From contig NZ_SKCD01000035.1 in NCBI RefSeq assembly GCF_006542765.1, positions 1-54,854 on the forward strand: 54,854 nt of DNA, given 5' to 3'. Below, piece after piece: positions 6,650 through 15,618 of this stretch. The position numbers and the translations under genes were made by a program. Below the pieces are notes generated by a model. That model worked only from the letters and a program-made list of their open reading frames with translations, was not told the DNA's origin and ran no database searches. The DNA comes from Paenibacillus luteus. Its GTDB lineage: Bacteria > Bacillota > Bacilli > Paenibacillales > Paenibacillaceae. The stretch's first letter is position 1. Every line of letters starts with the position of its first letter.

Positions 6650-9600
6650 TTACCAATTCAGAATAAGTTTGGCAAGCGTGACGAGATCTTGAATATCAAT
6701 GATGTTATCTTTATTGAGGTCAAACGCTTTGACCGAATGCCAGTCTGGATCGGCGGAAGTTTTGCCATAAGCTTTGACCATCATCGCAAGATCGCCGACG
6801 CTTGTTACATTATCGTTGTTGTAGTCGCCTTCTACGGCTTGATTAGCTAGCGATAGGAATTTTTGCAGCGCAGCATTAAGATCCAGAGCTGCTTTTTCAA
6901 TTTGGGCTTGTGTAGACGATGAGTCATTTGCCGCTGTCTTGGCAAGAGTGATTTGTGCTTGGAGCGCAGCTTTCGAGCCGACCGGATATTGACCAATGCG
7001 GTTTCCTTCGACAGCCTCGTCATGCTTATGCTGTGCATCAGAGATGAGCGCAATCAAGGCCGCTTTGTCCACGCCAATTTCGATGCTGTGCGAATGGCCA
7101 ACTAGTTCGGATTCCGTACCATCGCTGCCTGCGATAATTAACTTGGAGATGCTGACATTGGCAATACCAGCGGGAGCTGCCGTTTTAACTTTAAAGCTCA
7201 GCTTGAAGAGATCTCCATCTACATGCAGCGATTGGTCGCCAAGATGTACGGCCAGAATACGAACTTGTCCCGGTGTGTCGACACTCGTCTCTACGATCGT
7301 TATTTTGTTCGTATCGATTGCTTCAGAAGCTCCTGCAAGCTCTAAACGATTGGAATCATAGTTGATCGTAATGTCTTGAGCTACGATTTCTTTCTGTACC
7401 TTGTTCAATCCGTAAGTTAGAGCAAAGCTTTTGCCTACTTCACTAGCATCTGGACCAGATAGGATGCCGCCGCTTCCAGCTTCTTCACCTGTACGAGGTG
7501 TCCAGAAGCTTGGGATTGGAACATTTGCAAAGTTCGTATCGGATGCAAAATAGAAGCTAGGGTAGGCAGGTTGGTTATAGGTGGTGTTCTGCCAAGCGAT
7601 TCCTGTCCGATATTGCGCGTCGTGCATCAACGTGTAAAGCTTGCGGGTTGTTACCTCCGTGCTTAAGAAGATACGGATCGCCGAGCTGTCCGCTGTGCGC
7701 ACGAGCAGCTCTTCCCGCCAATCTCCAAAAATATCGGCAACGAGAGACGGATTCCCTTTGGTGCTATTATTCGTTCTTGTATCGGTTGCGGTCAACAGGC
7801 GCCCGCGCTTCCAATCATCAATCGTTGGTGTGCTGTTGCCAGAACCGTTCACGATTTGAGTCGTCATATTAGCCGCCCATTTAATATTCATGTTAGTGCC
7901 GGGAGCGGTGGTGTTAATCCGTGTACCAGAAGCGGTCCAAAGGCCAACTGCCCAGGTTTCGAGTCCGCGATGATCGGGATCGACATCCCCCACCATTCCG
8001 CGTCCGGTATCCTTGCCTGTATACCCTCCATAGATAACCTCTCCGGTTTTTGCATCACGAAGCGCATAGCCGTAAGGAGCATAAGTTGCGCCTTCATGAA
8101 CCATAAAGATTTCAAGCCCCGGCCGGTCGGGGTCAATGTCAGCTACGTGAAGCGCATCGCCGTGACCAAGTCCCGCGATCACCCCTGGATTCGCGCTTTC
8201 AGGCGGCATCACAGCCGAAGAGCTGTAGAGCAACGTACCATCATGATCAATTGTTGATGAGCCATAGATAATTTCCTGTTTGCCGTCTCCGTCGACATCG
8301 GCGGTGCTAAGCGAATGAGCGCCCTGCGTGTTCAGAGATCCAAGCAACGGATCTGTACCAAACCTCCCGTGCGGGCCATCGTTAAATGGATTGCTCATTG
8401 GAGCGTAGCCGCTGTCGACAAACCAATGCTCCTTAAGGTGACTGCCATCCCATGCATAGGAGACTAAAGTCGTTCTCGTATAATATCCGCGTGCGAACAC
8501 AGCGTAAGGCTTGGCTCCGTCAAGATAAGCGACGCCAGCAAGGAAGCGGTCAACTCGGTTGCCAGGCTCAATCCGGCCCATGGCATAGTCGCCCCACAGA
8601 AGACCGTCATCCTGACGGCCCGGCTTGTAATGAATGGTCTCAAGCTCCGTTCCTGTCTCGCCTTCAAATACCGTTAAATACTCGGGTCCTTTCAAAATAA
8701 ATCCTTCAAATTCGCGCAGCTTGTTATTGGCGCTTCTGCTCGGCGCATACACATCCATAAAATAATCTGTTAAGGCTTCAGCATCTACGCGAGAGAGTGG
8801 ATAGCTGTATTGTTTGGCAATGCCGAAGCTTTCTTCCAGCGTAGAAGGCCAGTTGCCGCTGACAACCTCTTCATGCGTATGCCAACCCATAAACATGTCT
8901 ACGACATGGTTGTAATAATCAGTGCGGCTGACCCGGTAATCATCCGAATTGGCATAACCAGCAGCCATATCCTCTTGAGGCATCGTAATATATTTTTCTG
9001 ATGTTATCGCGCCCTGTGCATCATATTTTAAAATCTTGGTGCCGGGAGCCGTTTTGAACATCATTTCAGATTTTCCGTCACCATCAAAGTCATAGACCAT
9101 AAACTCGGTATAATGGGCACCTGCCCGAATATTGACCCCCAGATCAATGCGGTACAGGAGCGTTCCGTCCAATCGGTAGGCATCGATGTATACTTTGCCG
9201 GTGTAGCCCTTCTGAGAGACATCCTTCGAATTGGAAGGATCCCATTTGACAAAATATTCGTACTGGCCGTCACCATCGACATCGCCAACGCTCATATCGG
9301 TGGCTGCATACGTATAAGCCTCGCCGACAGGAGTAACGCCATCAGCCGGTTTGCGCAGAGGTAAGTTGTAGTAAGCGTTGCTCCACGGTGTAATAGCTGC
9401 ACTCTGATCGACCTCTTTGCCATTAACGACTGCAGCTACGTAGTACTTGGAAGCTACCGTACCGGAAGCATCCGCATAGTTTGTGCTGTCATCAACGGAG
9501 GCGATTTTTTGCCCATCACGGTAAACATTGAAATTAGTGCCAGTCATGCCAGTAGCTGAATAGCCAGTGACTTCATTGCCGAGCAATCTCCAGCTCAAAA

Positions 9601-9793
9601 AGACGCCTTGCGAGGTAGCAGCTGCAACGAGACCCCTGTCCAAATACTCCAGCTGCAAACCAGAACCTTTACTGACCGTTCCGTTGCTTAGCCCGTCGGA
9701 AGCAGAGGCTTGGACCATTGTGCCGAAAAGCAAAGCAAATCCCGTCGTCATTGCGACGGCCTTTCTTGTAACCTTGGCGGTTTTCCAACCCAT
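6650..9793 (-). CDS. Rhamnogalacturonan lyase (PL11) with cohesin and dockerin modules
   Basis: A secreted pectinase of about 1047 aa that should cleave the rhamnogalacturonan-I backbone by beta-elimination (YesW/YesX family). After a signal peptide (~1-30, cut near QASA) the PL11 part spans to ~765, with repeated calcium-loop motifs such as DVDGDGQYEYF, DFDGDGKSEMMF and DVDGDGKQEIIYGS. Behind it come a cohesin-like domain (~770-905), a helical FIVAR-like linker (~910-985) and a dockerin (last ~60 residues) with two D-x-N-x-D calcium loops (DYNNDN and DLNKDN). B. subtilis YesW is ~620 aa, so ~400 residues are added modules. The ATG at 9793 is preferred over 9865 because the signal peptide starts there and AAAGGATGGTGA precedes it. 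An enzyme with both cohesin and dockerin could chain to itself or to the adjacent SLH-cohesin protein. Confidence 0.88.
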   Translation of the reverse strand: MGWKTAKVTRKAVAMTTGFALLFGTMVQASASDGLSNGTVSKGSGLQLEYLDRGLVAAATSQGVFLSWRLLGNEVTGYSATGMTGTNFNVYRDGQKIASVDDSTNYADASGTVASKYYVAAVVNGKEVDQSAAITPWSNAYYNLPLRKPADGVTPVGEAYTYAATDMSVGDVDGDGQYEYFVKWDPSNSKDVSQKGYTGKVYIDAYRLDGTLLYRIDLGVNIRAGAHYTEFMVYDFDGDGKSEMMFKTAPGTKILKYDAQGAITSEKYITMPQEDMAAGYANSDDYRVSRTDYYNHVVDMFMGWHTHEEVVSGNWPSTLEESFGIAKQYSYPLSRVDAEALTDYFMDVYAPSRSANNKLREFEGFILKGPEYLTVFEGETGTELETIHYKPGRQDDGLLWGDYAMGRIEPGNRVDRFLAGVAYLDGAKPYAVFARGYYTRTTLVSYAWDGSHLKEHWFVDSGYAPMSNPFNDGPHGRFGTDPLLGSLNTQGAHSLSTADVDGDGKQEIIYGSSTIDHDGTLLYSSSAVMPPESANPGVIAGLGHGDALHVADIDPDRPGLEIFMVHEGATYAPYGYALRDAKTGEVIYGGYTGKDTGRGMVGDVDPDHRGLETWAVGLWTASGTRINTTAPGTNMNIKWAANMTTQIVNGSGNSTPTIDDWKRGRLLTATDTRTNNSTKGNPSLVADIFGDWREELLVRTADSSAIRIFLSTEVTTRKLYTLMHDAQYRTGIAWQNTTYNQPAYPSFYFASDTNFANVPIPSFWTPRTGEEAGSGGILSGPDASEVGKSFALTYGLNKVQKEIVAQDITINYDSNRLELAGASEAIDTNKITIVETSVDTPGQVRILAVHLGDQSLHVDGDLFKLSFKVKTAAPAGIANVSISKLIIAGSDGTESELVGHSHSIEIGVDKAALIALISDAQHKHDEAVEGNRIGQYPVGSKAALQAQITLAKTAANDSSSTQAQIEKAALDLNAALQKFLSLANQAVEGDYNNDNVTSVGDLAMMVKAYGKTSADPDWHSVKAFDLNKDNIIDIQDLVTLAKLILNW

Positions 9794-9892
9794 TAACCGT
9801 TCACCATCCTTTTCATATTTACCCACACCTTTGATTGCGCTTACAAAAGTAGAGCTCACATTCACCTCTCAATGTTAGGCGCAGGACGCGCC

Positions 9893-9917
9893 GCTTATCG
9901 TTTTCATTTACAGTATA
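9893..9917 (-). promoter_or_regulatory. Putative -10 box and cre site of the PL11 gene
   Basis: On the minus strand a TATACT -10-like box (plus coordinates 9912-9917) is followed by ATGAAAACGATAAGC (9893-9907). That fits the CcpA cre pattern except for the last two positions. A cre site just downstream of the start would allow glucose repression of the lyase. Confidence 0.4.
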
Positions 9918-9980
9918 GAAGCTAGCCTAAAGAGATGACATTCAAAAAACAGTAATAATGCACCAAAAAACAGAGGGAAT

Positions 9981-9995
9981 GATACAAAATGTATC
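9981..9995. promoter_or_regulatory. Perfect inverted repeat GATACA-AAA-TGTATC
   Basis: A perfect 6-bp inverted repeat with a 3-base centre lies midway between the divergent PL11 and sensor kinase genes. It is a candidate operator, possibly for the YesN-type regulator encoded downstream. No T tract follows, so it is not a terminator. Confidence 0.35.
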
Positions 9996-10030
9996 TAATC
10001 ATGCCGCTGCTATTTTAGATTAAATGATGT

Positions 10031-10048
10031 TAAGAAAACGCTTTAAAT
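10031..10048 (+). promoter_or_regulatory. Putative cre site upstream of the two-component genes
   Basis: TAAGAAAACGCTTTAAAT matches the cre consensus at all but two positions (T and C of the conserved TG/CA ends are A). It lies 47 bases before the chosen GTG start of the kinase. Confidence 0.35.
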
Positions 10049-10094
10049 GGTAGTATTAGAGAGAAACGGTCAAATGCTAGGGGGAAGACGCAGC

Positions 10095-11846
10095 GTGAGG
10101 TTTGGCAAATCGATTAGATCTCGTCTTATTATTGGGTTTATGGCGGTCATGCTGCCGGTAGTCATTTATATGCTGATAAATAACAGTTACTCGCGCGATA
10201 TTGTTCGGGAGAAAGTGTCCGAGACGTACCGGAACACGCTTGATATTTATGTGGGCCAAACGGATCACAACCTATCGCAGATTAATGACTATCTTTATAA
10301 AATGTCAGTGCTGGATTCGGACGTGGGATTGCTGATGTCCTTTCCGATGGACAGCGACGGGTATACCTTAACCAAAATCAGAATCGATTCGAAGCTGAAC
10401 CGTGATGTTGGCGTCTATAATCTGATTGATGCGGTGTTCTTGTATCATAAAAACGATATTATTTTTGGAACCGACAGTGTATATAATGATACGAAAAAAA
10501 TCATCAAGACTCATATGGACAGCATGACCACGGAGGAGAATCTCCTGTTGAATAACCAGCATACTTGGGAGGTTCGAGGAGACGAGCGAATGCCGGGCAA
10601 ATATTTTCTTATTAATTTCATTAAGGTGTCGGATGGTTTATTCGTCGGCGCCATGATTAAGGTGCAGGATATAAACAAGATGCTGTCGATCCAGTGGAGC
10701 GATGGGGATATCGGCCATAATGGCATTTATTTGCTCAATGAAGATCGGCTTGTTCAGTCCTTAACAGAAAACTCCGCGCCGATAGAGCTTAGCTACCGCT
10801 TATCGAATAAACCTTATGAATCGTTAACCGACCATAAGACGGGCGAATCCTATCTGGTGATGAACAGAATAAGCTCTATGGTCAATATCGCTTATCGCGT
10901 CGTCATTCCGGAGGAAACGCTGCTGCGCAACCTATTATTTTTTAGAAACGCTACGCTGTTCGCACCGATCGGATTTTTGGCGATTCTGCTTCTTTATTTG
11001 TTTTTTATGCGAAATATGCTGTTTAAGCCGCTGCATGAGCTCATACTCGGAATGAAGAAAATTTCTCTTGGCATGCTGGATGTCAGGCTGAAAAAAAACA
11101 AAACGCTTGAATTTGAGTTTCTGGGCAATACGTTCAACATTATGGCCGAGCAAATCAAAACGTTAAAAATTGATGTCTATGAAGAACAGCTTCGCGTGAA
11201 GCAGGGGGAATTGAAGCAGCTTCAAGCACAGATCAACCCACATTTTTATATGAACAGCTTAAACATCATTTATAATTTAGCTGCACTTGGGGATACGGAA
11301 TCAGTTAAAAAGATGTCATTACATCTAGCCGATTATTTCCGCTTCATTATGAAGGCCAATCGGGATACGATTACGCTCAAAGAAGAGATGCAGCATATTG
11401 AAAATTACATGACGATTCAAAAAATCCGGTTTCCCGACAAGCTGCTGTGCACGTTCGAAGGCTTGGAGACGGTGCTTGATTACCCCATTGCGGCACTAAC
11501 CGTTCAGCCCTTTGTGGAAAACTCGATTATTCACGGCTTCAAAAATAGGCGTCAGCTATTTCAAATTAAAATAACGGCGGATACAGCAGGTGAGGATGGA
11601 TTTGTGCTTACGATCAGTGATAATGGCGTAGGCTTTAGCTCTGAAGTGCTGCATAAGCTGCAGCATAAGGAGCCTCTGCAGGAAGGTGAATCGAGCAGCT
11701 TAGGCATTATGAACGTTATTCATAGGCTGCAGTTGCTATATGGCGAGCGGACCTCGATTACATTCCATAATCAATTAGAGGGCAGCGGGGCTGTCGTAGT
11801 TATCGTATTTCCAAAGCTAATGGAGGGCGTGAAAGCTGTTGTATAA
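10095..11846 (+). CDS. Sensor histidine kinase, YesM type
   Basis: A membrane sensor of about 583 aa. A first transmembrane helix (~10-30), an extracellular sensing region to ~280, a second helix (~285-308) and a HAMP segment lead into the His_kinase domain with AQINPHFYMNSLNIIYNL (His near 382). The HATPase domain follows, with VENSIIHGF, SDNGVGF and a G2-like SLGIMNV. This is the YesM/LytS class, which pairs with YesN-type regulators in carbohydrate loci. The GTG at 10095 is chosen because AGGGGGA (10079-10085) precedes it; an ATG at 10047 has no such site. The next gene overlaps by 8 bases. Its signal is probably pectin-derived sugar, judged from the neighbours. Confidence 0.87.
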   Translation: MRFGKSIRSRLIIGFMAVMLPVVIYMLINNSYSRDIVREKVSETYRNTLDIYVGQTDHNLSQINDYLYKMSVLDSDVGLLMSFPMDSDGYTLTKIRIDSKLNRDVGVYNLIDAVFLYHKNDIIFGTDSVYNDTKKIIKTHMDSMTTEENLLLNNQHTWEVRGDERMPGKYFLINFIKVSDGLFVGAMIKVQDINKMLSIQWSDGDIGHNGIYLLNEDRLVQSLTENSAPIELSYRLSNKPYESLTDHKTGESYLVMNRISSMVNIAYRVVIPEETLLRNLLFFRNATLFAPIGFLAILLLYLFFMRNMLFKPLHELILGMKKISLGMLDVRLKKNKTLEFEFLGNTFNIMAEQIKTLKIDVYEEQLRVKQGELKQLQAQINPHFYMNSLNIIYNLAALGDTESVKKMSLHLADYFRFIMKANRDTITLKEEMQHIENYMTIQKIRFPDKLLCTFEGLETVLDYPIAALTVQPFVENSIIHGFKNRRQLFQIKITADTAGEDGFVLTISDNGVGFSSEVLHKLQHKEPLQEGESSSLGIMNVIHRLQLLYGERTSITFHNQLEGSGAVVVIVFPKLMEGVKAVV

Positions 11847-13446
11847 TTTATTGGTTGTCGATGATGAAGAAATTGCCATTCGCGGCATTGTAGAAGGAAT
11901 TGACTGGTCCACGCTTCCGTTTGCTAACATTTATACCGCCATTGATGCGGAAGAGGCGCAGGCGCTGCTGATGGAGCATCAGATTCACGTTATGCTCTCG
12001 GATATCGATATGCCCAATCAAAGCGGGATTGAGCTGTTAGAGTGGGCGAATGAGCATTCTCCCCACAGTGTAACGATATTCCTCACCGGCCATGCCGACT
12101 TTAAATATGCCCAGCAAGCGGTACAGCTCGATTGCTTCGACTATTTACTCAAGCCGATTGACCATCAGGCACTGAAGGCTTGTGTGAGTGAAGCGCTGGA
12201 CAAGGTGCGGGAAACGGAGCAGCTGGCGAAAATCCGTGGGACGTACAACTTATTCTATGAACAGTGGAGCAAGCAGCGGCCGATTCTGATTGAGCGCTTC
12301 TGGCAGGACGTGATCCACTACCGGATTTCGGCGGCGCAGCAGCAGCTTGATTCCGAGATGCAAAATTATGGGCTGCCGCTGCAAGCGGAGAGCCAGCTGC
12401 GCGTCGTCCTAATCAGCATCGAGCAGTGGCGCGAGGAATGGTCTGCCCGCGATGAGGAGATCATGACTTACGGCATAAAAAACGCAGCGGAGGAGCTTGT
12501 CCTTCAGAGCGCGCCGGGCCATATCGTACAGGATGGGAACGGCATTATGTATGCCTTATTTTACGGGACGGAAGAGGAACTTCCGCTTAGCGTGATAGCC
12601 GAGCGCTGCAACATCTTTATACACCAGTGCAAAAGCATGCTGCACTGCCATCTCTCGTGCTATATAGGAGAAGGCACTGCGGTTATGCAGCTGCGGACTG
12701 CCGTTCAGGCGCTGCTCTCGCTGGAGCGCAGCAACGTAAGTGAGACCTGTACGGTTATATTGGAGAGGAACCATTTGCCGAATCAAGGCATGGGGACTCT
12801 TCCGCAAGCATCCTTCTCTGACTGGTCTTTGCTGCTTGAATCCGGAAAGCAGACCGAATTGTCGCTCCGGATCGATGAATGCTTCGACCAGATGCAGGAG
12901 AGCAAGGTGGATTATACGTTTATGGCCTCGTTTTATTACGGGTTTATGAACATGCTCTTCCAATGGCTTAATAAGAAATCGGTTCAGATGACCGATGTGT
13001 TTATGAATAGGGAGTGGGAGGTTGGCGAGAATGTCCTCAAATCATTGCCGAGAATGAGGGCGTTAACTCAGCAGCTAAGCCAGCAAGTTACGGAATACGG
13101 GGCGCAAAACGGGAAGGATGTGTCCCAAGTAGTGGAGAAGGTGCAGCGGTACATGGAAGAGCATCTGGGAGAGGAGTTCAGCCGCGAGCAAGCTGCGGAA
13201 GCCGTTTATTTAAACCCAGCGTATCTATCCCGCTTGTTCCGAAGGGAAACGGGTTATTCTTTAACGGATTATTTGGTCAGGCTGCGGATTACGAAAGCGC
13301 GGACTGAGCTCGAGAAGACGAATAACCGCGTGAGTGACATTGCCGTCAATGTAGGTTATGCAAACTTTTCGCATTTCTCCAAGCTGTTTAAACGAACAAC
13401 CGGCTTGACGCCGCAGGAATATCGCAAAAAATATCAGGATGTGTAA
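11839..13446 (+). CDS. AraC-type response regulator, YesN type
   Basis: A regulator of 535 aa. The receiver domain occupies ~1-120, with acidic VVDDEE, phospho-acceptor Asp55 in MLSDIDMPNQSG and Lys in LLKPID. A long variable middle region follows, and two AraC helix-turn-helix motifs occupy the last ~100 residues (NPAYLSRLFRRETGYS, VGYANFSHFSKLFKRTTG). The TTG start lies within the end of the kinase gene, with GGAGG at 11822-11826. It probably activates the downstream importer and perhaps the divergent lyase. Confidence 0.87.
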   Translation: MYNLLVVDDEEIAIRGIVEGIDWSTLPFANIYTAIDAEEAQALLMEHQIHVMLSDIDMPNQSGIELLEWANEHSPHSVTIFLTGHADFKYAQQAVQLDCFDYLLKPIDHQALKACVSEALDKVRETEQLAKIRGTYNLFYEQWSKQRPILIERFWQDVIHYRISAAQQQLDSEMQNYGLPLQAESQLRVVLISIEQWREEWSARDEEIMTYGIKNAAEELVLQSAPGHIVQDGNGIMYALFYGTEEELPLSVIAERCNIFIHQCKSMLHCHLSCYIGEGTAVMQLRTAVQALLSLERSNVSETCTVILERNHLPNQGMGTLPQASFSDWSLLLESGKQTELSLRIDECFDQMQESKVDYTFMASFYYGFMNMLFQWLNKKSVQMTDVFMNREWEVGENVLKSLPRMRALTQQLSQQVTEYGAQNGKDVSQVVEKVQRYMEEHLGEEFSREQAAEAVYLNPAYLSRLFRRETGYSLTDYLVRLRITKARTELEKTNNRVSDIAVNVGYANFSHFSKLFKRTTGLTPQEYRKKYQDV

Positions 13447-13460
13447 ACGTGAAGTCACAG

Positions 13461-13508
13461 GACCGTTAATACGGTCACGGCGCCGACAGCTGTCGGCGTC
13501 TTTTTTTT
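13461..13508 (+). terminator. Tandem hairpins and terminator after the two-component genes
   Basis: A small hairpin GACCGT-TAAT-ACGGTC (13461-13476) is followed by the 18-base palindrome CGCCGACAGCTGTCGGCG (13481-13498) and a run of T. It separates regulator transcription from the transporter genes. Confidence 0.85.
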
Positions 13509-13565
13509 ATACAATAAATACAAGAAGCAAAACAAATGGGAACAAGAAAGAGGAGGGGGAAAGCG

Positions 13566-14543
13566 ATGGCGAAACAAGCGCCAGAAGCGGCAGCAGCCGC
13601 TTATATTCCAAGAAGCTCTGTGAAAAAAATGTCTCACCTTCGTATTTTCCGAAAGTATTGGATGTTCTACGTGATGATGCTGCCGGCGATCGTGCTGCTG
13701 GTATTGAACAATTACATTCCGATGTTTGGAATTATTATTGCTTTCAAAAATATCAACTATGCAGACGGCATCTTAGGCAGTCCATGGAGCGGGCTCCGCA
13801 ATTTTGAATATTTGTTCAAAACCTCGGATGCATGGATTATTACGCGAAACACACTGTTGTACAATTCAGGGTTTATCGTGCTCAATCTCGTGTTTCCGAT
13901 CGCATTTGCCATCATGCTGAACGAAATCAGAAGCCGGTTCCTTGCAAAGCTGCATCAAACGATCATGTTTCTACCCTATTTCTTGTCTATGGTCGTCATC
14001 AGTTATCTCGTGTTTGGTTTTATGAGCGATGAGCATGGTTACTTGAACAGCTCGCTGCTCCCTTCGCTGGGGCTAGAGAAGGTTCAATGGTATTTTACCC
14101 AGGAGGTATGGCCTTATATTCTGCCTATCGTGAATACCTGGAAGAGCATGGGGTACTTTACGGTCATTTATATGGCGGCCATCATCGGCATAGATGACGA
14201 GTATTACGAGGCAGCCACTATTGACGGAGCGAGCAAGTGGAAACAGATGACTAGCATCACGGTACCGCTGATTATGCCCGTAATTACGATTATGACGCTG
14301 CTGCAAATCGGTAAAATATTTAATGCGGATTTTGGCCTATTCTTCCAGGTGCCGAGAGAATCGGGCGTATTGTTCCCGGTAACGAATGTTATCGATACGT
14401 ATGTCTACCGGACTTTCCTGACTGTTGGAGACATCGGACTATCGTCTGCCGCAGGATTGCTGCAATCTGTCGTCGGCTTTACGCTTGTGTTTCTGTCCAA
14501 CTGGGTGGTGCGCCGCATCAACAAGGAGAATGCCCTATTTTAG
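13566..14543 (+). CDS. Sugar ABC transporter permease, LplB/YteP type
   Basis: Membrane subunit of 325 aa of a CUT1 carbohydrate importer. It has six hydrophobic helices after a polar N-terminus, and the EAA loop YYEAATIDGASKWKQ, which docks the ATPase, lies in the C-terminal third. The protein belongs to the LplB/YteP group, which in B. subtilis takes up pectin oligosaccharides (YteP-YtcP-YtcQ). The start at 13566 is set by GAGGAGGGG (13551-13559); an ATG at 13536 lacks a site. No ATPase gene is nearby, so a shared MsmX-type ATPase is expected. Confidence 0.87.
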   Translation: MAKQAPEAAAAAYIPRSSVKKMSHLRIFRKYWMFYVMMLPAIVLLVLNNYIPMFGIIIAFKNINYADGILGSPWSGLRNFEYLFKTSDAWIITRNTLLYNSGFIVLNLVFPIAFAIMLNEIRSRFLAKLHQTIMFLPYFLSMVVISYLVFGFMSDEHGYLNSSLLPSLGLEKVQWYFTQEVWPYILPIVNTWKSMGYFTVIYMAAIIGIDDEYYEAATIDGASKWKQMTSITVPLIMPVITIMTLLQIGKIFNADFGLFFQVPRESGVLFPVTNVIDTYVYRTFLTVGDIGLSSAAGLLQSVVGFTLVFLSNWVVRRINKENALF

Positions 14544-14594
14544 GAGTTGCAATGTAAACCGTTATTATTTTGAAAAACTGTTGGAGGTGAACCT

Positions 14595-15530
14595 ATGGAA
14601 GCAGCCGAGGCTACACAGTCGTCCGGGTCTAATCCTAAAAACCAATTGTCCGTTCCGGCTTCTCTAGGCATCAATGTATTTTTCATTATTTATTCTTTAT
14701 TGTGCATAATTCCGCTGCTGCTGATCGTGATGGTATCGATAACGGATGAGTCGGCGGTCGTTCGCAACGGCTATCAATTTATCCCGTCAAAATTTGATTT
14801 GGGCGCTTACCAATTTCTGTTTAAAGATGCTACTCAAATTCTTCGTTCCTACAGCATTTCAATCTTTGTGACGATCGTGGGTACCGTGCTGAGTCTTGTC
14901 ATCATGGCATTGTATGCTTATCCGATATCGAGAACAGATTTCCCGCATGCCAAGTTTTTTACCTTTTTCGTTTTCTTCACGATGCTGTTCTCCGGCGGCC
15001 TTGTGCCTTGGTATCTGGTCTACGCACAGACGCTGGATCTGAAGGATACGCTAATGGCACTTATTATGCCGCTGCTGGTAGCAGCCTTCTTCGTCCTCAT
15101 AATCCGTACGTTCTTTCAGACGACCATTCCGGCTGCAATTCTCGAATCCGCGAAGATCGACGGGGCGGGCGAACTTACGATTTTTCTGAAAATCGTATTG
15201 CCTCTCTCGCTTCCTGTATTGGCGACGGTAGCTCTCTTCCAGACACTGACGTATTGGAACGACTGGTTTCTCAGCCTCGTGTTCATTACGAAGGATGGCA
15301 ATATTACCGTTCAGTATCTGATGTATAAAACAATGCTCAACATTCAGTTTCTTGCCAACAACAGCACGGCAGCAGCAGCCATTACGGCAGCGGGCGGAAC
15401 GTTCAGGTTCCCTAGCGAAACGGTTCGCATGGCGATGGTGGTTGTTGGGATTGGTCCGATTATCTTCGCTTATCCATTCTTTCAGAAGTACTTTGTCAAA
15501 GGGCTTACTGTCGGTGCCGTGAAGGGCTGA
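14595..15530 (+). CDS. Sugar ABC transporter permease, LplC/YtcP type
   Basis: Second membrane subunit, 311 aa, with six predicted helices and the EAA loop ILESAKIDGAGELTIF. GGAGGTGA precedes the ATG, and the gene lies 51 bases behind the first permease with no terminator between. It forms the heterodimeric channel with the LplB/YteP-like partner, and the solute-binding proteins downstream supply the ligand. Confidence 0.87.
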   Translation: MEAAEATQSSGSNPKNQLSVPASLGINVFFIIYSLLCIIPLLLIVMVSITDESAVVRNGYQFIPSKFDLGAYQFLFKDATQILRSYSISIFVTIVGTVLSLVIMALYAYPISRTDFPHAKFFTFFVFFTMLFSGGLVPWYLVYAQTLDLKDTLMALIMPLLVAAFFVLIIRTFFQTTIPAAILESAKIDGAGELTIFLKIVLPLSLPVLATVALFQTLTYWNDWFLSLVFITKDGNITVQYLMYKTMLNIQFLANNSTAAAAITAAGGTFRFPSETVRMAMVVVGIGPIIFAYPFFQKYFVKGLTVGAVKG

Positions 15531-15560
15531 TCAGACGCTCTCTGAGAATCCATTTGGCTG

Positions 15561-15579
15561 AAGCCGGATATTCCGGTTT
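15561..15579 (+). other. Hairpin between permease and binding-protein genes
   Basis: AAGCCGGATATTCCGGTTT can form an 8-bp stem with a two-base loop and no T tract. It may stabilise or process the mRNA so that the binding protein is made in excess, as in other sugar ABC operons. Confidence 0.4.
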
Positions 15580-15618
15580 AGCATATAAAACCTAATTTTT
15601 AAGGGAGGTCCACCCGCT

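Noticed and set aside
6996..8257. Several plus-strand frames opposite the PL11 gene
   Set aside because: They are shadows of a GC-rich coding strand; none has a ribosome site or a recognisable domain.
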